64,000 nt of DNA, from positions 460,290 through 524,289 of the forward strand of contig NZ_BAABFP010000007.1 of the NCBI RefSeq assembly GCF_039541115.1. The letters run 5' to 3'. Made by a program: the position numbers and the translations under genes. The notes under the pieces were generated by a model. The model worked only from the letters and a program-made list of their open reading frames with translations, was not told where the DNA came from and did no database searches. Below, in pieces: positions 35,081 to 42,421 of this stretch. The stretch is from Angustibacter luteus (lineage in GTDB: Bacteria > Actinomycetota > Actinomycetes > Actinomycetales > Angustibacteraceae). Every line of letters begins with the position of its first letter. The first letter of the stretch is position 1.

Positions 35081-36724
35081 GTGCGCCCGGTGAGCCAGGC
35101 CGCGTCCGTGCCGCCCCCGCCGGCGTCGTCCGGGGGCGAACGGCCACGCCCCGGCGCAGCCGCCTGGGACGAGATGTACGCCGCTCCGGGCCAACCGCGA
35201 CCGGCCTACGAGAAGCTGCACGCCGCGCTGAGCAAGCTGACCGGCGCAGAGCTGCGCGGCCGGGTCGACGTCGTCGCCCGCACCTACCTCGACGCCGGGG
35301 TCACGTTCGACATCGGCGGCGAGGAGCGCCCGTTCCCCCTCGACGTCGTCCCACGGGTGATCACCGCCCAGGAGTGGTCCGAGGTCGAGGCCGGTGTGGC
35401 GCAACGGGTCCGCGCGCTCGAGGCCTTCCTGGAGGACGTCTACGGCCCGCAGACCGCGGTGCGCGACGGCGTCATCCCGCGCCGGGTCGTGACGTCGTCC
35501 GCGCACTTCCACCGCGCCGCGGCGGGGATAGAACCGGTTGCGGGAGTGCGGGTGCACGTCTCCGGCATCGACCTGATCCGGGACGAGCGCGGCGAGTTCC
35601 GGGTGCTGGAGGACAACGTCCGGGTGCCGTCCGGGGTCAGCTACGTGCTGGAGAACCGTCAGGCGGTCAGCCAGGTGCTCCCCGAGCCGTTCCTGGCCCA
35701 GCGGGTTCGTCCGGTGCACGACTACCCGCGTCGTCTGCTCGCGGCCCTGCGCGCGACCGCCCCGGATGCCGAGGCCGACCCGAACGTGGTGGTGCTCACC
35801 CCGGGCATCTTCAACAGCGCCTACTTCGAGCACGCTCTGCTGGCAAGGACCATGGGCGTCGAGCTCGTCGAGGGAAGCGACCTGGTCTGCCACGGGGGGC
35901 GGCTCTGGATGCGGACGACGTCCGGTGAGCGGCGGGTCGACGTGGTCTACCGGCGGGTGGACGACGAGTACCTGGACCCGGTGCACTTCCGGGCCGACTC
36001 GATGCTCGGCTGCCCGGGGCTGCTCTCGGTGGCCCGCGCCGGCAACGTGACCCTGGCGAACGCGGTCGGCAACGGCGTCGCGGACGACAAGCTCGTCTAC
36101 ACCTACCTGCCGGACCTGACGCGGTACTACCTGGCCGAGGAACCGTTGCTGCGCAACGTGGACACCTGGCGGCTGGAGGAGCCGGAGGCGCTGGAGGAGG
36201 TGCTCGACCGGCTCGACGAGCTCGTGGTGAAGCCGGTGGACGGGTCCGGTGGCAAGGGGCTGGTCATCGGACCGGCCGCCAGCCGCGCCGAGCTGGACGT
36301 TCTGCGCCAGCGGCTGATCGCCGACCCGCGCGGCTGGATCGCGCAGCCGGTGATCTCGCTGTCCACCATCCCGACCGTGATCGACGACAAGCTGGCCCCG
36401 CGGCACGTCGACCTGCGGCCGTTCGCCGTGAACAGCGGCGACGAGGTCTGGGTGCTGCCCGGCGGGCTGACCCGGGTCGCGATGCCCGAGGGCCAGCTGG
36501 TCGTCAACTCCAGCCAGGGCGGCGGGTCCAAGGACACCTGGGTGATCGGGGACGACGCCACCCCGCCGAGGCCCTCGCGGCGCCCGGCCCGGCAGGCCCA
36601 GATGGCTGGCCCGGACCTGGCGCCGGACGACGCTCGCGGCGAGCAGCAGCAACAACAGCAGCAGCAACGGCACCAGCAACGGCACCAGCAACGGCAGCAG
36701 GGCTGCGGGGAGCGGACGTGCTGA
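35081..36724 (+). CDS. Circularly permuted ATP-grasp protein
   Basis: 547 residues. The CP_ATP-grasp (former DUF404/DUF407) signatures are YEKLHAALSKLTGAELRGR, DIGGEERPFPLDVVPRVI, FLEDVYGPQTAVRDGVIP, EDNVRVPSGVSYVLENR, NAVGNGVADDKLVY and KPVDGSGGKGLVIGP. ATP-grasp enzymes join a carboxylate to an amine; this group almost always occurs with an alpha-E protein and a transglutaminase-like protein, as here, suggesting a peptide-bond-forming modification system. After the usual end (GGGSKDTWVIGD) there is an unusual Gln/His/Arg tail of about 45 residues. Start GTG 35081; its stop overlaps the next start by 7 bp. Confidence 0.9.
   Translation: MRPVSQAASVPPPPASSGGERPRPGAAAWDEMYAAPGQPRPAYEKLHAALSKLTGAELRGRVDVVARTYLDAGVTFDIGGEERPFPLDVVPRVITAQEWSEVEAGVAQRVRALEAFLEDVYGPQTAVRDGVIPRRVVTSSAHFHRAAAGIEPVAGVRVHVSGIDLIRDERGEFRVLEDNVRVPSGVSYVLENRQAVSQVLPEPFLAQRVRPVHDYPRRLLAALRATAPDAEADPNVVVLTPGIFNSAYFEHALLARTMGVELVEGSDLVCHGGRLWMRTTSGERRVDVVYRRVDDEYLDPVHFRADSMLGCPGLLSVARAGNVTLANAVGNGVADDKLVYTYLPDLTRYYLAEEPLLRNVDTWRLEEPEALEEVLDRLDELVVKPVDGSGGKGLVIGPAASRAELDVLRQRLIADPRGWIAQPVISLSTIPTVIDDKLAPRHVDLRPFAVNSGDEVWVLPGGLTRVAMPEGQLVVNSSQGGGSKDTWVIGDDATPPRPSRRPARQAQMAGPDLAPDDARGEQQQQQQQQRHQQRHQQRQQGCGERTC
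36644..36700 (+). repeat. CAG/CAA and CGGCACCAGCAA repeats (Q-rich tail)
   Basis: Eight consecutive Gln codons and then two exact 12-bp units CGGCACCAGCAA plus a partial third. They encode an RHQQ repeat at the ATP-grasp C-terminus. Confidence 0.9.
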
Positions 36725-37662
36725 GCCGGATCGCCGAGTCGATGTTCTGGATCGGCCGCTACCTGGAGCGGGCCGACGGGACGGCGCGCATCCTCGACGT
36801 CCACCTCCAGCTGCTGCTGGAGGACCCGTGGCTCGACGAGGACGCCTCGTGCCGGGTGCTGCTGGGAGTGATGGGCGCCGAACCCGTGGCCTTGGAGGAG
36901 AAGGTCACCCGGCTGACCATGCTGAACCGTCTCGCCTACGCGCGTGAGCCCGGCTCGATCGTGGACTCGCTGCGCGCGGCCCGGGCCAACGCCCGCCGGG
37001 CGCGCGAGACGATCTCGACCGAGATGTGGGAGTCGCTGAACACGACCTACAACGCGTTGACGCCCACCGGACGCGCCGGGCGTGGTCCGCACCAGTTCAT
37101 GGACTGGGTCCGGGAGCGGGTCGCCACGGTCGTGGGGATCGCCGACTCCACGATGAGCCGTGACGAGCCGTGGCACTTCCTGCTGCTGGGCCGGTCCATC
37201 GAACGCGTCGACATGACCGCTCGGATGCTCGCGTCGGAGGACCTGCGCGGCTCGTCGGGGCCGGCCTGGGCGCTGGTGCTGCGCTCCTGCGGCGCGCACG
37301 AGGCGTTCGTGCGAGCGTTCGGAGCGGCCGCGACCGAGGACCGAGCCCTGGAGTTCATGCTGCTGGACCGGCTGTTCCCGCGGTCCGTCGTCAACGCGCT
37401 GCTGACCGCCGAGTCCTGCCTGGCCGCGTTGGAGGTCGACTCGGTCTCGGCCACCCGGCGGCTCGGGGTGCGCGACGACGCCCGGCGCCTGCTCGGTCGG
37501 CAGCGGACCGACCTGGAGTACCGCCCGCTGTCCCAGATGCTGCTCGACCCGGCAGGCGAGATGGAGGAGCTGCAGCGCGCGGTGTCCCAGTCCAGCGAGG
37601 CGATCTCGCGGCGCTACTTCCCCCGTGGTGTGGCCACGTCCTGGGTCCGGGAGGTCTCGTGA
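36718..37662 (+). CDS. Alpha-E domain protein
   Basis: 314 residues, all helical (former DUF403). Hallmarks are MLSRIAESMFWIGRYLERADGTARILDV, RARETISTEMWESLNTTYNAL, HFLLLGRSIERVDMTARML and RSCGAHEAFVR. The E-rich helices give the family its name. It is the constant partner of the preceding ATP-grasp and the following transglutaminase; no independent activity is known. GTG 36718 overlaps the ATP-grasp stop; its own TGA overlaps the next GTG. Confidence 0.92.
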   Translation: MLSRIAESMFWIGRYLERADGTARILDVHLQLLLEDPWLDEDASCRVLLGVMGAEPVALEEKVTRLTMLNRLAYAREPGSIVDSLRAARANARRARETISTEMWESLNTTYNALTPTGRAGRGPHQFMDWVRERVATVVGIADSTMSRDEPWHFLLLGRSIERVDMTARMLASEDLRGSSGPAWALVLRSCGAHEAFVRAFGAAATEDRALEFMLLDRLFPRSVVNALLTAESCLAALEVDSVSATRRLGVRDDARRLLGRQRTDLEYRPLSQMLLDPAGEMEELQRAVSQSSEAISRRYFPRGVATSWVREVS

Positions 37663-38522
37663 GCCTGGCCCCACTGGGACCCTCCGGTCCGCGGCTCCGT
37701 GTCGAGCACGTCAGCCGGTTCCGCTACGAGAGCACGGTCTCGGCGTCCTACAACGAGTGCCGGCTGCTGCCCACGTCGGACGCCCGCCAGCAGGTGCTCA
37801 GCGCGCGGGTGTCCGTCGAGCCGGTGACCTGGCGGCGCGAGTACGTCGACTACTGGGGCACCCGGGTGGTGGGCTTCGAGGTGCACACCGAGCACGACGA
37901 GCTCGAGGTCGTGGGTGCCGTCGACGCTGTGGTCGCACCGGCCGGGACACCGCCGGACGCCGGGTGGGACGCCGTGCGCGACCCCGCCGTCCGCGACCGG
38001 TGGTGCGAGTTCCTGGTGGCCACCCAACGCAGCCGGCCGAGCGAGGAGCTGGCCGCGCTGGCCCAGGACGCCGCCGCCGGACTCGCTCCTTCCGTTGCGG
38101 CACAGGCGGTCTGCCAGTTGGTGTCCGACCGGCTGACCTACCGCCCGGGCTCGACCGGGGTGCACACCTTGGCGATGGAGGCCTGGGACGCGCAGAGCGG
38201 GGTCTGCCAGGACTTCGCCCAGCTCGCCGTGGGAGCGCTGCGCTCGGTCGGCCTGCCGGCACGCTACGTGTCCGGCTACCTGCACCCGAAGGCGGACGCC
38301 GAGATCGGCCAGACCGAACGCGGCGAGAGTCACGCATGGGTCGAGTGGTGGGCTGGCGAGTGGTACGGCTGGGACCCGACCAACGTCAAGCCCGCGGGAC
38401 ACCAGCACATCGTGACGGGCCGTGGCCGGGACTACGGCGACGTACCGCCGGTTCGCGGCATCCTCGCTGGCGGTGGAGCCGCTCAGCTCACGGTGCAGGT
38501 GTCGGTGACGACGCTGAGCTGA
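37659..38522 (+). CDS. Transglutaminase-like protein
   Basis: 287 residues. An N-terminal beta domain (RLRVEHVSRFRYESTVSASYNE) is followed by the papain-like core with Cys in SGVCQDFAQLAVGALR, His in GESHAWVEWW and Asp in YGWDPTN, a complete triad. Members act as proteases or amide-forming enzymes. Third gene of the ATP-grasp/alpha-E operon, coupled by GTGA. Its last 35 bases overlap the convergent YunG-like gene. Confidence 0.92.
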   Translation: MSLAPLGPSGPRLRVEHVSRFRYESTVSASYNECRLLPTSDARQQVLSARVSVEPVTWRREYVDYWGTRVVGFEVHTEHDELEVVGAVDAVVAPAGTPPDAGWDAVRDPAVRDRWCEFLVATQRSRPSEELAALAQDAAAGLAPSVAAQAVCQLVSDRLTYRPGSTGVHTLAMEAWDAQSGVCQDFAQLAVGALRSVGLPARYVSGYLHPKADAEIGQTERGESHAWVEWWAGEWYGWDPTNVKPAGHQHIVTGRGRDYGDVPPVRGILAGGGAAQLTVQVSVTTLS

Positions 38523-38913
38523 ACTGGCCCGCGGGTACGCCCAGCGTGCGCAGCACGCGGTCGTGCAGCAGCCGGTACGCGGTCTCCGCGGGGCCGTCGG
38601 GCGCGGGGCGGCGACGCTCGACCACGCGTTCGGCCTGCAGGAGCTCGCCGGGCAGCAGCTGCTCGCGGGTGAGGTCGACGTCCAGCGCACCGAGCCTGTT
38701 CCAGTAGTGCACGCCGTCGCCGTTCGGGCCGAGCAGGTCAGCCATGACCAGGTCGCCGCCCAGCAGATCCTGCACGACGAGTGCGGTCGGCCCGCACTGC
38801 CCGCGGGCCGGGCTGGCAACGCCGGCGAGGTACTCGGGCTTGGCGAAGGTGGTCTCGGCGCTCCAGGCGCCACGGATGGCGTGCTCGACCTGGCTGAGGG
38901 TGAAGGTGGGCAT
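38488..38913 (-). CDS. YunG-like family protein
   Basis: 141 residues. VEHAIRGAWSAETTF, RGQCGPTALVVQDLLGGDLVMADL, and the YWNRLGALDVDLTREQ segment match the YunG family, whose role is unclear; the conserved Cys in GQCGPTALV and Trp/Asp context recall a papain-like or transglutaminase-like fold, and placement beside a transglutaminase gene is interesting. ATG at 38913 has a CACGAT box seven bases upstream (leaderless-type). Divergent from the methyltransferase at 38.99 kb. Confidence 0.75.
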   Translation of the reverse strand: MPTFTLSQVEHAIRGAWSAETTFAKPEYLAGVASPARGQCGPTALVVQDLLGGDLVMADLLGPNGDGVHYWNRLGALDVDLTREQLLPGELLQAERVVERRRPAPDGPAETAYRLLHDRVLRTLGVPAGQFSSASSPTPAP

Positions 38914-38976
38914 GCGAGCGATCGTGCCAGCCCGCACCGACAGGCCCAGGGCCTTCCCGCGGGCCGCGGGGGCTGA

Positions 38977-38982
38977 CAGAGT
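38977..38982 (+). promoter_or_regulatory. -10 box of a leaderless promoter (methyltransferase)
   Basis: CAGAGT, seven bases, ATG 38990. The divergent YunG-like gene has a CACGAT box at 38926-38921 on the other strand. Confidence 0.4.
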
Positions 38983-38989
38983 CGGTGGC

Positions 38990-39838
38990 ATGTCGACATC
39001 GCCCAGCTCGCCGCCCTCGGGTGGACCGGCCGGGGGCGTGGTCGGCGTGTTCGACCGGGCCGCCGACACCTATGACAACGTGGGCGTGCCCTGGTTCGGG
39101 CCGATCGCGCAGGGGCTCGTCGAGGCGCTGATGCCGCGCCGGGGTGAGCGCGCCCTCGATATCGGCTGCGGCAAGGGCGCGGCCCTGTTCCCGCTCGCGC
39201 AGGCGGTGGGGTCCAGCGGTCGGGTGACCGGCATCGACCTGTCCCCGCAGATGGTCGCCGCCACGGCTGCCGTCGCCGAGGAGCGCGGTCTGCGGCAGGT
39301 GGACGTGCACGTGGCCGACGCCAGCGCTCCCGACCTGGCCGACAAGGAGTACGACGTCGTCGCGTCGTCCCTGGTGCTGTTCTTCCTGCCGGATCCGGCG
39401 GCGGCGCTGGCCGGGTGGCACCGGCTGCTTCGACCTGGGGGACGGCTCGGCGTCGCCACGTTCGGACCGAGCGCGCCGGCCTGGACGCAGATCGACGACG
39501 TGTTCACGCCGTACCTGCCCCCGCAGATGCGTGACGCGCGGACCTCCGGACGACGGGGTCCGTTCGCCAGCGACGAGGGGGTGGAGTCGCTGTTCGCGGC
39601 CGCCGGGCTGCTCGACGTCCGGACCGAGACCACCACCGTGGACGCCGTGCTGCGCGACCCGGAGCACTGGCACGAGTTCAGCTGGTCGCACGGCCAGCGA
39701 GCCATGTGGGAGTGCGTGCCGCCGGCCGAGCGGGACGCGTTGCGGGACAAGGCGTTCGGGCTGCTCGACGACCTGCGTGGGGACGACGGCAGCATCCGTC
39801 TCGGCCAGCAGGTCCGCTACACCCTCGGCCGCCGCTAG
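38990..39838 (+). CDS. Class I SAM-dependent methyltransferase
   Basis: 282 residues. Motif I ERALDIGCGKGAALFPLA, then GIDLSPQMVAATAAVA, DVHVADASAPDL, VVASSLVLFFLPDP and LRPGGRLGVATF: a UbiE/Coq5-type small-molecule methyltransferase. The N-terminal FDRAADTYDNVGVPWFGP supports the same subgroup. Substrate unknown. It starts leaderless-style, stands alone, and is closed by a hairpin. Confidence 0.88.
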   Translation: MSTSPSSPPSGGPAGGVVGVFDRAADTYDNVGVPWFGPIAQGLVEALMPRRGERALDIGCGKGAALFPLAQAVGSSGRVTGIDLSPQMVAATAAVAEERGLRQVDVHVADASAPDLADKEYDVVASSLVLFFLPDPAAALAGWHRLLRPGGRLGVATFGPSAPAWTQIDDVFTPYLPPQMRDARTSGRRGPFASDEGVESLFAAAGLLDVRTETTTVDAVLRDPEHWHEFSWSHGQRAMWECVPPAERDALRDKAFGLLDDLRGDDGSIRLGQQVRYTLGRR

Positions 39839-39911
39839 CGCCCGCTGGAGCCAGCCCCCCACACCGCCGTGATCATGCACGTTCGCCCCGCCCCCGGATC
39901 GAGGCTGGCAT

Positions 39912-39945
39912 CCGCTTCTCGAGGGTTGTTCGCCTCGGGAAGCGG
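39912..39945. terminator. Bidirectional terminator
   Basis: 13-bp stem (39912-39924 with 39933-39945, one G-U) and 8-base loop between the convergent methyltransferase and phosphotransferase genes. Flanking bases also hold a looser outer inverted repeat (TGATCA...CGTTC / GAACGTGATCA). Confidence 0.75.
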
Positions 39946-39966
39946 GTCCAGACCCACTGAACGTGA

Positions 39967-40984
39967 TCAACGCTGGGCGGTGGTCCAGCCGCGGCGGGCG
40001 CCGAGCCAGTCCAGGAACGTGCGGGCGTAGAGCCGCTGGTGCACGCGCACGAGCGGGGGACCGCCGGGCCAGACCGGTTCGTCGGCGTTCGGCAGCATGT
40101 AGGCCGCGATGACGGCGAGCCAGGCGTCGATGGACGCCGGGGGGACGTCGCGGGTCAACGCGCTGCGGGTCAGCCAGGCCTCGACGTCCACACCGTCGCG
40201 GCGGGCGAGTGGGAGCAGGCCGACGAAGTCGGTCCACCCGGCGCCGCGCATCAGCCAGTTCCAGTCCACGAACACCGCGCCGGCGGGACCGACGAGCATG
40301 TTGTCGGCCCGCAGGTCGGTGTGGCAGGCGGTGTCGCCCTCCAGGGTGGGCTGGCGCCGCCGAGACGAGGTCGGCGAGCTCGGCGTACCGGCTCGGCAAC
40401 CACCCCGGCTGACCGGCGGTCAGCCGCAGGTCGCCCGCGAGCAGCCGCGGGAAGCAGGCCTGCACGTCGGGCTTGCCGCCGATCGCCTCGGCCAGGGACG
40501 GCAGCTCCAGCGCATCCGGCACGGGGGTCAGCGCCTCGACGCTCGCCAGGCACGCCTCGTGCACGACCGACAGGTTCTGCTCCGTCCAGGGCTGCGGCAG
40601 CCCGCCGTCCAGCACGTCGGCGAGCACGATCCGCCACTCGTACTCGTCGGCCTCGCCCGGCAGCAGGTGACCCGCGCCCACGAACGCCGGTGCGGGGACA
40701 TCGGCGGGCAGCGCCTGCAGCACCACCGCCTCCTGCGCGTAGGCCGTGCACAGGTGCGGGTTGCGGGAGGAACCCGCCTTGGCGAAGACCTGTCGGCCGT
40801 CCCGCAGGTGGACGACGGCCGCGAAGCCTCCGCTGAACCCGCTGGTCGCCGGCGGCTCGGCGCGTACCACCGGCGAACCGGCCGCCGCGCCGACCGCTCG
40901 CCGCACGGCGTCCGGCAGCTCCTCCCAGCCTGGGCGCGCGACCGTTGCGCCGTAGTCGATCTGGAGCACGTCGGTGTCGTCCAC
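39967..40984 (-). pseudogene. Aminoglycoside-phosphotransferase-like gene with a frameshift
   Basis: Two overlapping frames together give one APH/choline-kinase-like protein of about 338 residues. The 5' part (GTG 40984) encodes the N-lobe (ATSGFSGGFAAVVHLRDGRQVFAKAGS) and the EYEWRIVLADVLDGGLPQPW hinge; the 3' frame encodes CHTDLRADNML, the catalytic loop, and VFVDWNWLMRGAGW, the DFG-like metal site. They join at a CCC run (40348-40350): removing one C restores a single frame. Such kinases phosphorylate small molecules, not necessarily antibiotics. A base error in the assembly is as likely as true inactivation. Confidence 0.8.
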
Positions 40985-41037
40985 GCCGCCAGTCTGACGG
41001 CTCGGGCGCACCGGGTGCACGGGAGTTACCTGGCATG

Positions 41038-41082
41038 TGTCAACACAGGTTGACAGGATCTGCCTGTCAACGTATGTTGACG
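41038..41082 (+). promoter_or_regulatory. Double palindromic operator overlapping a leaderless promoter
   Basis: Site 1 (41038-41055) is a perfect TGTCAAC-N4-GTTGACA; site 2 (41065-41082) is TGTCAAC-N4-GTTGACG, 27 bp centre to centre. The -35 TTGACA (41050-41055) is the right half of site 1, and the -10 TATGTT (41073-41078) lies in site 2, spacer 17. The ATG follows after seven bases. Binding at either site would block the promoter. Confidence 0.85.
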
Positions 41083-41085
41083 GCC

Positions 41086-41328
41086 ATGTCGGAAGCCACC
41101 AAGCTCGCCACCGCGGCGGCCGCCCCCGACCCCCGGACCGGGCTGCGGGCCGTCGCCGCCCTGCGCAAGCTCCTCGAGCAGCTCGAGGCGGCGCAGGTGG
41201 CCAGCGCCAGGGCGCAGGGCTGGTCCTGGCAGGAGGTCGCTGACGTGCTGGGAGTCAGCCGCCAGGCGGTGCACAAGAAGCATGCGGCACGGCGAGGACT
41301 GCTCGCCGGCCGAGGTCGAGAGGACTGA
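41086..41328 (+). CDS. Small helix-turn-helix regulator
   Basis: 80 residues. The N-terminal half is a predicted helix (LRAVAALRKLLEQLEAAQVASARAQ), the C-terminal half an HTH (WSWQEVADVLGVSRQAVHKKHAARRGLL) resembling sigma-factor-like or MarR/Trp-repressor-like HTHs. Likely represses its own promoter through the two upstream palindromes. ATG 41086 fits the leaderless spacing; ATG 41074 falls inside the -10 region and is unlikely. It is followed two bases later by the ClpN gene, an operon of two. Confidence 0.8.
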   Translation: MSEATKLATAAAAPDPRTGLRAVAALRKLLEQLEAAQVASARAQGWSWQEVADVLGVSRQAVHKKHAARRGLLAGRGRED

Positions 41329-41330
41329 CC

Positions 41331-41879
41331 ATGTTGGAGCGGTTCACCAACCGGGCACGGACGGTCGTCGTCGCCGCCCAGACCCACGCGCGGGCGCAGC
41401 ACGCCACCCGCGTCGAGGCGGAGCACCTGCTGCTCGGGCTGCTGGACGACCCGGACAGCCTGGCGATGCGCTGCCTGGTCCGGCTCGGGAGCGGTGCGGA
41501 GGACGTGCGCGACGCCGTCCGGCGCCAGCGGACGTCGGCACTGGGCAGCCTGGACGACGGTGACCTCGAGGCGCTGAGGGCCATCGGCATCGACGCCGAG
41601 GAGGTGCTGCGCCGGGTCGAGTCGGACCTCGGCCCGCTCGCCGAGCCGACCGGGACGAGTCGCAAGCACATCCCGTTCTCCACCGACGGCAAGAAGGCGC
41701 TCGAGCTCGCCCTGCGCGAGGCCATCGCGTTGAAGCACAAGTACATCGGCACCGAGCACCTGCTGCTGGGGTTGCTGCGCGGGCAGTCCGGGACGGTCGC
41801 CAGGACGTTCACCGAGCTCGACCTGACGCACGACCAGGTGCGGGACGTCGTCCTCGACGAGCTGCGCCAGACCGGGTGA
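41331..41879 (+). CDS. Stand-alone double Clp N-terminal domain protein
   Basis: 182 residues, no AAA+ ATPase module. Two Clp_N repeats are visible: MLERFTNRARTVVVAAQTHARAQHATRVEAEHLLLGLL at the start, and a second with STDGKKALELALREAIALKHKYIGTEHLLLGLLRG. ClpC N-domains bind adaptors, phospho-arginine and cyclic peptide antibiotics; ATPase-lacking homologues such as mycobacterial ClpC2 can sequester such antibiotics. Here the protein may be a decoy or adaptor for ClpC. It is in an operon with the HTH regulator, two bases apart. Confidence 0.9.
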   Translation: MLERFTNRARTVVVAAQTHARAQHATRVEAEHLLLGLLDDPDSLAMRCLVRLGSGAEDVRDAVRRQRTSALGSLDDGDLEALRAIGIDAEEVLRRVESDLGPLAEPTGTSRKHIPFSTDGKKALELALREAIALKHKYIGTEHLLLGLLRGQSGTVARTFTELDLTHDQVRDVVLDELRQTG

Positions 41880-41885
41880 GGTCGC

Positions 41886-42173
41886 TCAGCGGCGGGCCAG
41901 CGTCAGGACCTGGGTCCGCGCGACGGCGGCGTCCCGCTGCTCGGTCAACGCGACGCGGCGCGGGTCGGCCAGGTAGGCGTCGAGGGCCGGCTGGTCCGGC
42001 AGCTCGATGACCTGGACCTCCAGCGGATCGCCCTCCACCCGGGGCGAGACGACGTCGCGCGAGACCAGCCGGGCGCCGTGATCGGGCAGCAGGGCCAGCA
42101 CCTCGTCCTCGTACTGCCGGACGGCGTCGGCCCGGTCCGGGTGCTCCCAGAGCAGCACGCACAGCCGGATCAC
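41886..42173 (-). CDS. DUF1330-like small protein
   Basis: 95 residues. A dimeric ferredoxin-like fold is suggested by MIRLCVLLWEHPDRADAVRQYEDEVLALL and VQVIELPDQPALDAYLADPRRVAL, the DUF1330 layout. Role unknown. ATG 42173 overlaps the stop of the upstream gene by four bases (ATGA). Convergent with the ClpN gene, six bases apart. Confidence 0.75.
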   Translation of the reverse strand: MIRLCVLLWEHPDRADAVRQYEDEVLALLPDHGARLVSRDVVSPRVEGDPLEVQVIELPDQPALDAYLADPRRVALTEQRDAAVARTQVLTLARR

Positions 42174-42409
42174 GGCTGCTCCAGCGGATCACCGGGCGAC
42201 GGCGAGGTGACGGTTCGCTCGTCCTGCTCCTGTGCCCGCACCCGCGCGTGGTGCGCGGTCGGCCGCCAGATCTGGTCGAAGGGCCCCATCAAGGACCCGG
42301 CGCCAGCGCGCCGGCGGACCCGCTTCGCAAACCACCACAAGGCAGCTAGCGCCCCGGCCAGCGCGACCAGCAGGACGAGCAGGACGAGCAGCGCGACCAG
42401 ACCGTCCAC
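42170..42409 (-). CDS. Small membrane-anchored protein
   Basis: 79 residues. An N-terminal helix (LVALLVLLVLLVALAGALAALWWFA) is followed by a basic stop-transfer stretch (KRVRRRAG) and a polar cytoplasmic tail. Not recognised as a named family. GTG 42409 follows TAGGAT after six bases, so the mRNA is probably leaderless; that -10 box spans the stop codon of the DHA2 transporter. Overlaps the DUF1330-like gene by ATGA. Confidence 0.65.
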   Translation of the reverse strand: MDGLVALLVLLVLLVALAGALAALWWFAKRVRRRAGAGSLMGPFDQIWRPTAHHARVRAQEQDERTVTSPSPGDPLEQP

Positions 42410-42415
42410 CGGCTC

Positions 42416-42421
42416 ATCCTA
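42416..42421 (-). promoter_or_regulatory. -10 box overlapping the exporter stop codon
   Basis: TAGGAT on the minus strand; its TAG is the exporter's stop. GAGCCG and GTG 42409 follow. Confidence 0.5.

Noticed and set aside
41331-41879. Truncated clpC pseudogene
   Set aside because: Both Clp_N repeats are intact, the stop is clean, there is no downstream ATPase remnant and the gene has its own regulated operon.
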